Source of the DNA: Amorphophallus konjac | Lineage: Eukaryota; Streptophyta; Magnoliopsida; Alismatales; Araceae | Length of the DNA stretch: 64,000 nucleotides | Assembly (NCBI GenBank): GCA_022559845.1 | Contig: CM040120.1 | Coordinates: forward strand, 164,158,334-164,222,333 | Direction of reading: 5' to 3' | Shown: one piece after another, positions 1 through 11,631 of the stretch | Position numbering within the stretch: position 1 is the first letter of the stretch | Layout: each line of letters opens with the position of its first letter | Notes under the pieces: model-generated | What the model was told of the DNA's origin: nothing | The model's input: only the letters and a program-made list of their open reading frames with translations | Databases searched by the model: none | Program-made: the position numbers and the translations under genes

Positions 1-568
1 CATAACATGTTCTTGTTACATTCTTGCTAGTTCATACTTGCTCTCATTCTATCTTAAACGATCATCTTTGTTACTTTGGGTATTCGCATGATTCATCGCA
101 CTCGCATGATTTTACCTTATTTCTTTAGAGCTAAAATGTTAATTACTTTAATGATGCCTTCATGTTGATGCGAAGATACCTACTGGGAAAGTGCGCTCAT
201 TACCTATTTCTATTCTTTTTAGGAAATGAAAGTGATTCGAATTCGGATTCCGGTTATACAAGTAGCGGGTCCGAGAGAGAAAGAAAGTGTTGTCAAAGAT
301 GAGAGTGAAGACTTAGAAAAGTCTATATTGTTTAGATTGAGTCTACGCAATTTTCCTATTTCTTGAGTCTGATAGATTGAAAGAAGTTGAAAGTTATTGT
401 ATTTGAATATTCGATTATTATGAAATAAGTTGGAGTTTGATGAAAATATTGTGCAATTGCATTTATGTGTGTGATTGTCTTGCGCTCTGATCATTCTTGC
501 TTGTAAGTGACTTACCATGCCGGCTGTTCACGTTTCTCGAGCGAGTCATAAAGACTCGGGGCGTGACA
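1..568 (+). mobile_element. Partial Ty3/gypsy LTR (3' portion)
   Basis: The segment ends in GGGGCGTGACA at 558-568, the terminal motif shared by the Ty3/gypsy LTRs of B and D. Its middle (about 175-290: tactgggaaagtgcgctcat, a pyrimidine tract ending in AG, then a gagagtga-rich stretch) matches the reverse complement of LTR G near 46260-46340, so it belongs to the same or a sister family as G. No primer binding site follows position 568, so this is a solo or broken LTR rather than a 5' LTR attached to its body. The left part lies outside the window. No coding function is seen. Confidence 0.7.
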
Positions 569-616
569 ATACAACACCCGCCCACGGGGGAGAGAAAACT
601 GCACTTCTGTGAACAA

Positions 617-704
617 TAACGGTCGAAGACTGGCGCGCCAGAGAAATTAGTGGTCTCACGATAAACCGCTAGAAAACTTTAGCGCTCCAATATACAACCG
701 CCAG
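617..704. repeat. Three 25-bp dyad cassettes in the reverse LTR fragment
   Basis: Cassettes start at 617, 648 and 680 (31 and 32 bp apart), each 25 bp, opening with T-A-R-Y-G and closing with C-G-C-Y-A-G or a near match. They are the same type as in elements A, C and G. Confidence 0.7.
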
Positions 705-1204
705 AGAACCGTAGAACAGCAAGCTTTGGGACTTTTGATCTCCACTTCTTCCAGCCAGCCAGAAGACTTAGGCCTCATGCTATGGGCCTGTGAAATCTGC
801 AAAACGTGTAGAGAACACAAAGAAACAACCCAAATTGACCCGGTGACAAGTGTAGTAACTATAAGACAAAGAAAACTAGAAACATGCAAGTAGAAGGGTG
901 GATCCCTGGGAGGTTGGGTTTTTTAACCCCTGTGGGGCGTTTTAAAAGATAGGAGGAGGTTTTAAAATGATGCAGAAGATGGAAGAACGTGAGAGAGGAA
1001 GAGGGAAGATGCCTTGGATGCTATGAGGGGAAAGAAGAACTAAAAACACAAGAAAACACTAAGACCCTTGGAACTTGATACTCCCCGGACATAGGAGGCA
1101 GATGGACGTGGGAAGCAATTCTCCTTGATTGGTTCTAGCTCCAGAATGCGGCAGCACTTCGACGTGAACTCTAAACTCCTCCTCAAGCCATAAAGTCAAG
1201 GGTT

Positions 1205-1213
1205 CTATTTATA
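1205..1213 (-). promoter_or_regulatory. LTR TATA box
   Basis: TATAAATAG on the minus strand, at the position equivalent to the TATA boxes of A's LTRs (6869 and 37787). Confidence 0.6.
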
Positions 1214-1449
1214 GACCCTCAAACTCTCTAGACGAGTTGGAGAGAATCAAACTAGAAAATAGGATGATTCTTAGCAAACTCTTGAAGATAATACTCCCAA
1301 GAGTCCATAGAAGCAAACAGAAGGTTCCGAGGATGTGTATTGAGGGAGAAATCATCAGATCAAACTCTCAATCCGGCCACGGAGTAGCCGAGAAAGAACA
1401 GTCCTTCTATAACTCTGAAACGACCTTACGATAAACCACCATAGCCATT

Positions 1450-1598
1450 TGACGGCCGAAGGATGGACCGCCACCCTGCGTTATCCAGCAATAGATAAGG
1501 CCAACGGATGAAGTTTTCATAATAAGGACTCTGCAAGTAGGTGGCGGTCGATGATTCACGTGCCAGAAGCATATGACGGTCCCACGATAAACCGCTAG
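1450..1598. repeat. 25-bp dyad cassettes, second cluster of the fragment
   Basis: Clear cassettes start at 1450, 1542 and 1574; a degraded one is likely near 1417. The last two are 32 bp apart, and 1450 to 1574 is 124 bp, the same higher-order step seen in A's LTR. Confidence 0.65.
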
Positions 1599-1931
1599 AG
1601 CACAACGGATAAGATAAGATAAGGCTTGAGGAAAAGCTGTTGGCTTTTGGACTCTGGTGTCAGCAAACCGTCGAAAGAAGGAGCACTACACGTCAGCAAA
1701 CGCACCAGCGATAGGCCGCCAGAGATAATGGGGTGGTAAATAGCATGAAGGCTTGCTAAACTTCATCCAGCGGACAAAGAATGAGGAGCGAGACCCAACC
1801 AAGGAGAGGTGACCCAAGAAAATAGGCCTAAAAACTGACCAAGAAGGCCTAGTAAGGGTGAACAACTCGGAGCATCATAAAGATGAGCAAGGAAATAACC
1901 TAACTTATTGGTCATAAAACAGGTGTCAATA

Positions 1932-3706
1932 GTGATCCAGTGGTTAACACGTGACCTTGTAAGTGTCTCGTCTGTCCTGTATGGATCGAGACATGAGTTT
2001 TGGATGTCTTGAAGTATTGTCTTGTCTCAGTTTACGTGTCCATGTGCTTTGAGGGTCTTGGTAACCCCTTGGGTCTCCATGATACGTGTTATATAGAGGT
2101 GTGGATCGGGTGATCCTATGCCATTTCCTTTATCGATGTTTTCTCGTAATATGGCTTAGGGATTAGACTGATTGGCAGCTTGTTACCACTTTGTGCGATG
2201 ATCTTGACCCGAGTCGTGAGACTCAAGGATCGTTGTGTCAGCAGGTCTAGTCATTTGTCCTGAGTCTGGTGGTAGTCTGGTATGCTACCTTGTGTCTTCT
2301 GTTGTGCTTCATAGTATGTGTGACAGTGCGTGTTTAGGCTATCTGTACTTTAGCACTTAGGTTTGGAGTCGTTGTGTCTAGTGAACCTCCACTAGTTGTA
2401 GCCTGACGACACTTTCCTATGTGTCGGCCCACCTGGGAGTGGTGGCGGGATGAGTTCCCGATATACGGTTTGTAAGCTAGTTTCCGCGGGCCCCCTTGCC
2501 TTGCGGTAGCGTCCTATTGGGGCGGAAAGCTAGCTAGAGGCCTGGCTCAAGGCATTGAGCTTATGTGTGCACACGTGGTCAGGGGCGTTTGGACGAGCAC
2601 CGACGGGCATGACCCTAACTAGTCACTCGTTACTGTGGTACCTTGTCCTTAGTTCTGTGGTACCGTTGCTCCTTGTACTTGGTACTGTTGTCCTCGTACT
2701 TGGTTTTGTGAGTATTTACCATTGTTCCTGGTGTGTGGGAGATACTTGTGGCGTAGTGTAAGTCGTCAGTGGACGCATCTGGCTGTTCTTCTAGTGAGGA
2801 GGTGCTCCTGTCACTTGACGCACAATCTCGAGCATCTCGTGACTTGTGTTTGTGACTGGTTTCCATCATGATTGGCATGACTTGATGGGTAGTCTATTCT
2901 TGGTTTCACCCGCGGTCCAGTCTTGTGTAACGTACACGACGATCTAGTTGTGTATGTTCGTGCCTTTGACTGTGTAGGTCTTTTAAAAGGGCTTTTGTCT
3001 ATTTTGGTAGGCTTCAGCTATGGAGCTTGTACTTTGTCGACAGATCGGTAACGCCCGACTTGGTGAGATCGGGGTTCACCTTTCTGTTGCTGTTTGGAGT
3101 AGCTTAGGGAGCCGTGGTTTAGTCGACGGCCGTGTTTCTGGTTAGTACGGCTTTACTCTTTCTTTAGCTATTCTTACTCTTGCTTACTCATGCTTTTTAT
3201 AGCTTTTCTGTGTAGTTCAATACTGCTGTTGTTCCTGCTCTTCCTGCTTTCTTGGGTAGCACTGTTTAGCGTGTTACTGCGTTGTTTCCAGTGGGGATCT
3301 GCGTGACCCCTACTGAGCCAATGACACGAGGCTCACCCCTGCTTTTCAGGTGTGGTCGCTCTTCTCCTTGGTGGTTCATGACGCGATGCGTCAGTTCGTG
3401 GTTGCCAGCGTTCTCTGCCTCGGGCTTCCCCCGACTTCCGTGTACGTTTTCCTTTCTGTTGGACTGTACTTGTCTTTAATTTGGACTGGACTCTATTAAT
3501 TTAAATTGTTAATTGAAAAAGTTATTTTATTTCTGCTACTTTAGCAAACCTGATCAATGAAATATTAATTGCTTACTACTTTATGTGGGACTTCAATGTA
3601 CCACACACACTCCTTTTATCCCTTCGGAGCTTTACCGCTCTTGGGAGTCCTCGCAGGATCCAAGTGTTATCGGGTTTACTCGGTATCCAGACCCTGGGTC
3701 GTCACA
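1932..3706 (+). mobile_element. Element C, 5' LTR (truncated at its 5' side)
   Basis: This stretch is near-identical to 40313-42086 along its whole length (1775 versus 1774 bp). It ends in GTCGTCACA directly before a tRNA-Met-type primer site, which defines it as a 5' LTR. The first ~1.86 kb of the LTR, present in the 3' copy, is missing here; the break at 1931/1932 abuts the reversed LTR fragment. The sequence is rich in TG dinucleotides and has no coding content. Confidence 0.8.
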
Positions 3707-3708
3707 GA

Positions 3709-3719
3709 TGGTATCAGAG
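3709..3719 (+). other. Primer binding site of element C (initiator tRNA-Met type)
   Basis: TGGTATCAGAG, the standard plant tRNA-iMet complement, starts two bases after the LTR end. Confidence 0.85.
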
Positions 3720-5768
3720 TTGTGCTGTATGTAAGTACATGGGAATTCGAGATATCGTAGTATTTAGAGTCCTTAAGGTCCAGTACAGTCGATAGCTAGC
3801 ATCGGTTTTGTGATTATTTGTCGCTTTGTTTCCATTTGTGGTCTTGCGCGTGCTGTGTTGGCATTGTGCGAGATGGTTTTGCTCTCGTCAGGATGTGACG
3901 GAGTGCTTCCCTTCTGTTATGGTGTTTGTCTAGGTTATGCTGTACTTGGCAGATTTCACCGGCAGGCATGAATCTGTGGTGCGGTGTTCGAGATGTTTCT
4001 GTAATTTGTTCAGGTGGTTGGTGACCTGTCTCGTTGACGTGATGGTCGTGCACATTTTTATGTTGCTTCGGTTATCTCAGCTTGAGATTTGTTCAGCCCC
4101 TGAGGTGTTAAGCTTGTGTCGAGGTGTTCGATCAGATGCCTTATTTGAAAGAATGCTCGGGCGAACCTAGGATTTTCCTTCCGGGTGAGCTATTGTTAGT
4201 CGAGCTTGATTCTTCTTACCTTGTTTAGTGGCGTCTTTTCGAGGTAAGCCTTAGAAGTGCTATCTTGGTAAAGTCTTTGTCCTGTGTCTGCTTAAGGGTG
4301 GACTGTGTTAATTCTGAACCTGATTTGCCTTTGTTCGACGGTTGCTTGGCTTTGGACCCAGATTTTGTGTTTGGGAGCCGTTGTGCACTGTGTCGGATGT
4401 GCTGTGTTTGGCAGTTGTTGTGCTATGAAGGTTCAGTAATCCTTCCAGGACGGGAGGATAAGCTGAGATTAGCGTTCCTTTGTGCTTTGTGTTAAAGCTG
4501 GTGCTCTTCATGGTTTGCACTTTGGTGACTTGTGATCGACTATTAATAGGATTGGTACTCGAGGCGTAGTATATTACAGTTTATGAATTGCGATGGCGCC
4601 GTGTGTGTGTGCTGAGATGCGGATGCCGAGTTGTCCTTGATGCCTATGTGCATGTGTTGAGCATGCAATGGAAGCGTGTGGGCTGACAACCCACGGTTGA
4701 GGATCATGAAGTTGGAAGATTCTGATTGGCCGAGAGGTTTGTTTCCTCGATGTATTGTCATCTTGGCTATGTATGCCTTGATGTAGTTGGTCGCCGTGCT
4801 ATTATTGGAGGTATTATGGTTTTTGGCATTGGCATGTGTGAGGATTAGGGGAATCCGTCGGTGTATATGCTGGTTGAGTACCCTTTCCTTCCTTTGTAAC
4901 TTCTTCCTTGGATGTTATGCTCTCAGGACGTGAGCGTGGTCCTCGAGATGCATTTCCCCAAGATAGTTGTTATTGTTGTGGTGGGTCCTTGTTGGTAAGC
5001 TGCTCGTTGCATGACTAGTATATTTTAGTCGTGTGTTCAGCTGTAATTGTGCCTTGATGTGACCCAGCTTGCAGTTGTGTCCCGTAGTTCTGTGTTGAGT
5101 ACGGAGCCGAGATTCTGTAGGTGTTGTTGTTGTGGTCGTTTGTTAGTGGTTGTGCTCAGCTTGGGAGGAGTTCCCTGTGAGTCTGATTTGACATTGTGTT
5201 GACCAAGGTCTTGTCGGTTAGTTTTGCTGTACTCTTCTGTCATGATGGAGTTAGCATGCGACTCGAATCAGATATAATGTCTGAGTGAGGACTGACTTGA
5301 TTGTGCACATGATCCAATGCTGTCGGTTGCGTTCTGTGTGCCAGTTTTGTTGTTCTTGGCGCATAAGCCGATATTGTCGAGCTGTCAGCTTAGAGGACTA
5401 TGTTTTCTTGTTCAAGCTGATGCTTGTTCTGTTTGTCAAATATTTTATCGATGGTTGTTGTTGTGGCATGAGTTGTGTCTCCTTTTCCCTGTAAGACGGA
5501 AGCGACGTTTCCTTATTTCAGAGGTGTCAGACTTGTGTTCACTTGGGTGCCGTGCTCGTTCTGTGGATCGGTTTGTCTTAAGATCCAGTGCGTGTGCTTG
5601 TGATTGTGGTATGGCAGTATCCCTCTGAATTATATTTTTCAAGATTTGTGTTGCCGTGTTCTAGGTGTTGTTGTTGGCTGATGCTGGGCGAGCGTGGCCA
5701 ATGTTGGGTTTGTTCTTCCCTGCTTCTTCCTTGTTAGCTCCTTTAATTTCGAGGATGAAATTCCTGTA

Positions 5769-5781
5769 AGGGGGGGAGGAC
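5769..5781 (+). other. Polypurine tract of element C
   Basis: Purine run agggggggagga plus one C immediately before the 3' LTR start TGTAAGACC. This is the plus-strand primer for reverse transcription. Confidence 0.75.
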
Positions 5782-6137
5782 TGTAAGACCATGAGTCTTT
5801 CGAATCTTTATCGGAAGGTTTCGGATCGCTTTTGTAGGTCCTGAGTTGTGTTTTACGATCCACGTGGATTTTTCTCTCGTACAAGTTACGAAATCCCGTG
5901 GTGAGTTTACTATTGAGTTCATCAACTCGAGGACGCTACAGTTGCGTTGCATTCTTTCCGAGGATCGTTTAGACTATTTTTTCGTATTTTTCTGAATTAG
6001 TGCATTTTCGGGCTCAAAATCGGATTTTACGAAAATTAGGAAATTCCTAATTTCCTTTTCCATTTAACCCTCTCTCTCTCTCCTCTCTCACCCTTAAGAT
6101 CTCTCACTCTCTCCCTCGCCGTTCTCTCTCTTCTCAC
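5782..6137 (+). mobile_element. Element C, 3' LTR, left piece
   Basis: Begins TGTAAGACC right after the polypurine tract, runs into a CT-rich stretch and is cut at 6137 by element A. The last five bases, CTCAC (6133-6137), are the target duplication and recur at 38803-38807 where this LTR resumes. Confidence 0.8.
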
Positions 6138-6349
6138 TGTTGACACCCATTTTATGACTAATAAGTCGGGTTATCTCCTTGTTCATTCTATACGGTGCTC
6201 CGAGTTGTTCACTCTTCATTGAGTCTTTCTTGAGCAGTTGGAGGTCTATTTTATGGGTCTTCTCCTCTTGGTTGAGTTTGGTTCCGTGGCATTTTCATTT
6301 TGGATGAAGCTTAGCAAGCCTTAGTCATCTTTTTTATCTTCATTGTCTC

Positions 6350-6655
6350 TAACGGTCCATATCAGGGGCGTTACATCCTTCTGACGCATAGGCCCATGAC
6401 CGTTACATCTTGAAGAGTCCTAAGACTTAAGGCCTTTGTTCCAAAGCTTATCCTTTTGCTTATCCGTTGGCTCTAACGGTCTGTCGTGCGGCCGTTATTT
6501 TCTCTAACGCGTCATCCCATGGCCGTTACATTCATTCAAGAGTCCAATTGTTTGTAACCTCTTCGTTAATCTTATCTCTTTTGAGATAAGGTTGAGTGTG
6601 ACGGTCTCTCCCTGGCGCGTTACATTCATGTGGCGGTCTGTCGTGCAGCCATTAC
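6350..6655. repeat. Six 25-bp dyad cassettes in A's 5' LTR
   Basis: Starts 6350, 6382, 6474, 6505, 6599, 6631. Within-pair distance is 31-32 bp; pair-to-pair 124-125 bp. Each is T-R-R-C-G, 15 variable bases, then Y-Y-A-C or close. In the first two pairs the second cassette is roughly the reverse complement of the first (ACGGTC...GCGT against ACGC...GACCGT). Confidence 0.8.
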
Positions 6656-6868
6656 GTCCAACAGAGAGTCCTGCCTGGTCTGGTCTTTTCTCTGCTACTC
6701 CGTAGTCGAGATGAGAGTTTGATCTTGTGATTTCTCTTCCAAATCTGATCCTCAGATCCTTCTGTTTGTTTCTATGGACTCTTGGGAGTATTATCTTCAA
6801 GAGTTTGCTAAGAATTATCCTCTTTTCTTGCTGGATTATCCTCTGCTCACCCACAGATTTTGAGGGCC

Positions 6869-6877
6869 TATAAATAG
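6869..6877 (+). promoter_or_regulatory. TATA box of A 5' LTR
   Basis: TATAAATAG with the context gggcc upstream and caccc downstream, conserved at 37787 in the 3' LTR. It is the likely Pol II core promoter of the element. Confidence 0.75.
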
Positions 6878-7380
6878 CACCCTTAACTTCATGGCCTAAA
6901 GGGGAGAAATCTGGTTTTTGCGTCGAAGTGCTGCCGCTTTCTGGAGCCATCTTCATCCAAGAGGAGTCTACTTCCACGTCCATCTGCATCACAGTCCAGG
7001 GAGTACTTCGGTTTTTGGTTTCAAAGTTCATAATTTGCATATTTATGTTCTCCCCTTCTTCCTCTCATCATAGCATTGTCCCACCTCTTTCTCCCACGTC
7101 CTTCATCTATTTTCATCATCTAAACATCCTTCCCACGTTTTAAAATGCCCAGAGGGGGTAAAAAAACCAAAACTTCCCCGGTATTCCCCTTTCCTTTTGA
7201 TGCCTTTGAGTTTGCTTGAGAATTGATACTACGCTTGTTTAAAGGGCTAATTTGGGGTTGTTTTATGGTGTTTCACATTCTTTGGCAGGTTTACAGAGTT
7301 CATTAGACGAGGCCCAAGCTTTCTGGTCGGCTGGAAGGTTTAGAGTTCAAAGGATCCACAGGCTACTTCTGCAGGTTCTC

Positions 7381-7469
7381 TGACGGTCTTGGTCAGGCGC
7401 GTCAGGCTTCTCTAACGGTTCATCGGGCGACCGTCACACTCCTGTGACGCACAGGTGCCAGACCGTTAC
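7381..7469. repeat. Three 25-bp dyad cassettes near A's LTR end
   Basis: Starts 7381, 7413 and 7445, exactly 32 bp apart. Confidence 0.8.
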
Positions 7470-7883
7470 GTTCAAGGCAGATCTGCAGATTTCACTGGTT
7501 TCTCTCTCCCATGGGTGGGTGCATCATCCTCCTATTTCTAAGGTATTGATCAGGTCTTTTGGCTCGTTTATTACCTTAGTGGCGATCACGTTCTTTCCTT
7601 AGTATTGGGCATTGATTTTACTCTCTCATATCTCTTATTTCCTTTGCTTGTTCCACCCACGTGGTGTGTTTTTATTTACTCTTTGCTCCACGCTCCGGCG
7701 TGTGTTTTTTTTTGCCTTCTTTAGCTTAATTTGATTGAGATAGCATTGCCCATGCTAGAGCCAGTTCTGGTTGCCTAGGTTCATGGTTTACATGTTCATA
7801 GGTTGATTGAGATCATTATTTTTGCTTATCATCTTTATCACTCATCACAACCACATAAGAGAAGGAAGCAAAACAAATCAACA

Positions 7884-8836
7884 TATAATTTTTTTTGCAA
7901 TCACGGTGGGACAACTTGTGCCAATCGTGTTTTGAACTCTGTTTTATACCTACCATCATTTCCTTGTGTGGTTTTCCCCGGATTTCCCTTCTATTTCCCT
8001 GTTGTTTCTGGTTCCCTGGCTCCTCTGACGGTCTATAGTCTCTGCGTTACATTGCTTATGACGGTCTGGTCTTCGACCGTTACATACTTCTGACGCGGGT
8101 CTCCTAGACCGTTACACTCTCCAGACAGGTATGCATCCCGAGGTGCATTTTCTTTCCGCAGTTTCTGCTGTGATCTTTTGCTTGGGTGTTATCTGATCTC
8201 CTCCTCAGTTAGTTCATTTACTCATATCATTGTTTGCATACTTGTTTGCTAGATTCTAGGTTAGAATTTGCATGCACTCCGGTGCGCATAGGTTCATGCA
8301 TATTATCATACATTAGATTGCATTTTCCTACCTTGGTGTGCGGACCTCTCGTCTCCATATTCCTTGGGACCGACCAGGAAATCACACCAGGGACCTCCGT
8401 AAGTCCCCGCGAGTCGTGGATTCCCACACGGACGCCGGGCCGATTGTACCTTTCCCACCCCGTGTCTAGGATCGCATAAAGTGAAGGAGTGATCACATTT
8501 AGAGTCAAACCAAGCCTTACACCCTCTCCTATCAAGAACCTATTGTTGAGAGCACATCCTAATCAATCTACTAAAGTTCCAAAGGTGAAATCATAAAAAT
8601 CTTGTCACATCATCTTAAACAACTTGGTTGACTTTGAGTGTCTTCATCTCTTGTCACTTACATCTTTGTTAGAAATCATCTAAGTTTGGTTGCTCATTGT
8701 GTGATTGTTTGTGTTGCGTTGTTTGCATCTTGTCAAGGTTGTTCGTTGCATGTGGAGTTGTTTTCATCCGTTGGAAGCACCTCCTAGGGTCAATTCCTTC
8801 TCCGAGTTCTACTCAAACTCACTTTTCGAATCCACC
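7884..8836 (+). other. Element A leader (LTR to gag)
   Basis: Non-coding leader of about 950 bp. It contains three dyad cassettes (8026, 8059, 8091) and, at about 8355-8453, a module built on CCTCCGTAAG that is shared with LTRs of B and G. The module contains GTAAGT at 8399, a consensus splice donor, 438 bp ahead of the gag ATG; possible acceptors (tttgttag near 8670) are weak. Confidence 0.65.
8026..8115. repeat. Three 25-bp dyad cassettes in A's leader
   Basis: Starts 8026, 8059 and 8091 (33 and 32 bp apart), each 25 bp and ending CGTTAC or CCGTTAC. Confidence 0.8.
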
Positions 8837-11098
8837 ATGGCTTCTTTCAATCCTCCCTGTTCCCAAGAGGATTCCCTTCCTCAAGGACTTCTTGAAAACC
8901 CTGCTAGGGTTACCTCATTCCCTTCTGGAGAGGGGACAGCCCCTCTTCCGTCCCCTACCCCCATGGAAGGCGGTCAAGACACCCCTTCTTTCTCTTCTCC
9001 TTATGCGGGCTCCATTCTCCAAATGATGGCCCAATTGGATCCGGCCCAACTCCAAGCTATCTATCAGGCCATGCAAGGATCCAATATCTCCCCTCCCATG
9101 ATTATGCAGGGTCAATCCAATCCCTCCATCGACCAACCTAGAGTTGGTGGGCCTTCCATCCAACCCGCTCCGATTGATCTTACTCCGGTCCAACCCCGGA
9201 CAATCACCTTTGCTGGCATGGAGACGGGCCAATCTTCTACTTCAGCCCAACAATCTTTTGACAAGGGGAAGTCTGCCATCCCTTCTTTCATTTAGTTGGA
9301 TCATCATATGTCTAGCCCAATGGTTCCACAAGTCCTTATGGGCCCTTCAGATTTCTCGCGCCCTCAGCCAGGGGTTGTCCAAGCCCACTCTAATCTGGGT
9401 CAGTCTCCGGCCCAATATCCTTCTTATGGGCCCCCTACCTTGGGCATTTATCCTTCTGCTCCTTCTTGTGGGCTCCCACCTCCTGCTACAGTCCACCCTT
9501 CCGCTCCTCAACTTCAACCATCATCTCTCACTACCCCTGCTCCTTCCAGAGAGCAGGAATTACTTGATAAATGGGCCACCATCCAACAGCAACTCGATTT
9601 CCTCCAGAAGCGGGTTGGCCCACAATCCTTGGCACATGTTCCAGTTCCTAGCTTTCAGAACATTCGGTTCCCTCCACAATCAGAGCTCCCCAATTACAGG
9701 AAATATGATGGGAACAGCAATTCCTTCATTCATGTGAGGGACTTCTTATACGAGTCGGCTCAATTTCAGTACGATGATCGTCTCATGGCATATCTGTTTC
9801 GCCGATCGTTAGATGGTGTTGCACTGGAATGGTTTTATTCTTTGCCCCTGGAATACGCTGAGAGCTTCAAGACTGTGAAAGATAAGTTTATTCAGAGATT
9901 CCAAGACAGAGTTGGCTCGGAATATTCATTCACAGATCTGGTGGCCTAGAAAATGAAACCAGATGAGGAATTTGCTACCTATGCTGACCGATGGAGGCAG
10001 ATGGCCGCCAGAGTACCCGGCCACATTCCGGAGGAAGAGAAGGTCAAACTGTTGATCTCTAATGCCACTCCGACCTTCCGCAATATTCTAGCCATGAATG
10101 ACACAGCCAATATGCATCAACTTTATAGCCGAGCGCGTTTTATTCAGACGCAGTTTAAGGATTCCCCCATACACTCACTATTTGAAAACCAAAAGCCCAA
10201 GTATCAAAAGAAACCTCAAGGGCCGGTCACCGTGGGGGTCCAGACGAACGAGCAAGTTCAAGCCGTTGCTTTCCCGTTCCAAGCCGCACCTTTTCGCTTC
10301 CCTAAAAATCCCCGCACTCCACAGAATCCCGCTCCCCAAAACTTCCAAGCCACTCTGCAGAACCCTCCGCCTACCTTCACCATTCCACAAAATACCTTCG
10401 CCGCACCACAACAACCACCACCACCTCCACAATACCACAACGTCCCTCCACCCAACGGCTACAACAACAACAATAATAATAAGCGCCCGGCTCCTAAAAG
10501 GGCACAATACCCACCTTTGCCAGAAACTCTCACAGATATCTTCTCGACCCTCATGTCAATCAATGCTATACAACTTCCTCTGGAACGGCCTGTCTGGAAC
10601 CCGGCCGTTGATCAGACCAAATACTGCATGTTCCACAGGCAGCCGGGCCACACAATTGAAAGATGCTTTCAGTTCAGGGACCTGGTATATGATCTTCACG
10701 AAGGACAGAGAATTGATTGGGCCGAGATGCACAAGGCCATTATTGAAATTAGGGGAAAGAGAAGGCAGCCGCCGAGGCAGCAAGTGCAGCAGCAACAAGC
10801 ATCGCAGCCGCAGCAGCAGCCACAACAGCAACAGCAGCCAGTTCAAGACTTGGGGATCCACCAGAACTCAATGCCGAACCATCCTCCCGCTCCACAGCCT
10901 CAGCCGCCGGCACCGGCTCAGGTCAATGTTGTCCAACCCCCGGTTCCCAACGCCGGGTGGTCTTTTGATGACGACAACGCTACGCCGCAAGTAATGGCCC
11001 TCCACCATAACTACCACAATCCCCTTGCTCATCTAGCATCCTACCTACACATCCAACACCTTCACCACTCATTCTCCCATTCACACCCACTCCAGTAA
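8837..11098 (+). pseudogene. gag: Element A gag (broken)
   Basis: Frame 2 from ATG 8837 (context CCACC). After a proline/glutamine-rich N-terminal region comes a plant retrotransposon gag core (about 9640-10160; LEWFYSLPLEYAESF, then FATYADRWRQMAARV). A zinc-knuckle-like C-x2-H-x4-H-x4-C lies at 10625-10666, the second Cys replaced by His as is usual in this lineage. A Q/P-rich tail follows. Gag would form the particle that packages element RNA. In-frame TAG at 9293-9295 and 9947-9949 break it, and the frame is lost near 11010, where the open frame moves to frame 1. It cannot give a full product. Confidence 0.85.
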
Positions 11099-11631
11099 CT
11101 CCGCCACCACTCGCAATTCTGTCACACCCACCACCAGCTACCCCCGCTACCATCATCACACCGTCACCCAATCCTTCGCTCATCACCACACCTCCACTAT
11201 CCTGTCCTCCCTCCATATCATCACCCATCATCACCACCCCGCCTCCCATTAATCCCTCACCCATCATCCGCCCATCGCCGCTCATTACCTCCACCAACAC
11301 CATATCCTACCAAATCCTTCCTCCCACACCGCCTCTTCCACTCATCCACACCACCGGGCCAGTAATATCCTCCCCTGATGCCGTGCCGGCACAAAACCTC
11401 GCCTTACGGAGCGGGCGGTTGTTCCATCGGAACTATCCCACTACTTCCAACCCTCAATCTTCCCAACCGACTGCCGAGCAGGAAGAGGCCGAACCTCTGT
11501 CGGGTACCCAGTACGACTTGCTACATCATCTGGACAGGGTGCCCGCTAAGATATCAGTCCTGGAGCTTATCAAGAGATCTACCCTTCACAAGATGCTCTC
11601 AAAACTTCTTACAAAAGGTGATGGTCAGTGA
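11000..11631 (+). pseudogene. Element A gag-protease linker (proline-rich, frame-shifted)
   Basis: Frame 1 is open here and reads as a P/T/I/S-rich low-complexity linker, then a more normal stretch (SGTQYDLLHHLDRVPAKISV). It lies between gag and protease in a continuous polyprotein, out of frame with both sides. Two small indels, near 11010 and 11610, would explain this. Confidence 0.6.

Larger units (their letters stand above)
569..1931 (-). mobile_element. Reverse-oriented LTR fragment related to element A
   Basis: Read on the minus strand, the right end (about 1860-1930) matches the start of A's LTR (TTGACACC, then TTTTATGACC) and about 1090-1170 matches A's block around gcggcagcacttcgacg. 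A minus-strand TATA box lies at 1205-1213. The left end stops inside the LTR, so the 3' part is missing. It is clearly more diverged from A's LTRs than those are from each other, which marks an older or separate subfamily. It carries its own copies of the 25-bp dyad cassettes. Confidence 0.75.
3707..5781 (+). mobile_element. Element C internal region, non-coding
   Basis: About 2.1 kb lies between primer site and polypurine tract. I find no gag, protease, RT or integrase motif in any frame; open frames are short and show no domain. Long LTRs (about 3.6 kb) with a short non-coding centre fit the class called LARD (large retrotransposon derivatives), which must borrow proteins from an autonomous partner. 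The tract sequence and LTR ends point to a Ty3/gypsy partner. A large internal deletion of a once-coding copy is the alternative. Confidence 0.65.
6138..7883 (+). mobile_element. Element A 5' LTR
   Basis: 1746 bp, TG...CA ends. Holds a TATA box at 6869 and two clusters of dyad cassettes (6350-6655, 7381-7469). No standard plant primer site (tRNA-Met) is seen right after 7883; the region has a T run and then caatcacggtggg, which I could not match to a tRNA. Confidence 0.9.

Noticed and set aside
3814..5650. Decayed gag/pol in element C's centre
   Set aside because: No RT, protease, integrase or zinc-knuckle motif could be found on either strand.
6504..7040. 178-codon minus-strand open frame in A's LTR, repeated at 37422-37958
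   Set aside because: Two copies only because it lies in both LTRs. It overlaps the TATA box and shows no domain.
7884..7930. Primer binding site of element A
   Set aside because: I could not match the bases after the 5' LTR to any tRNA 3' end with confidence, so none is annotated.
10980..11303. Minus-strand G/V-rich open frame
   Set aside because: Shadow of the proline-rich gag-protease linker on the other strand.
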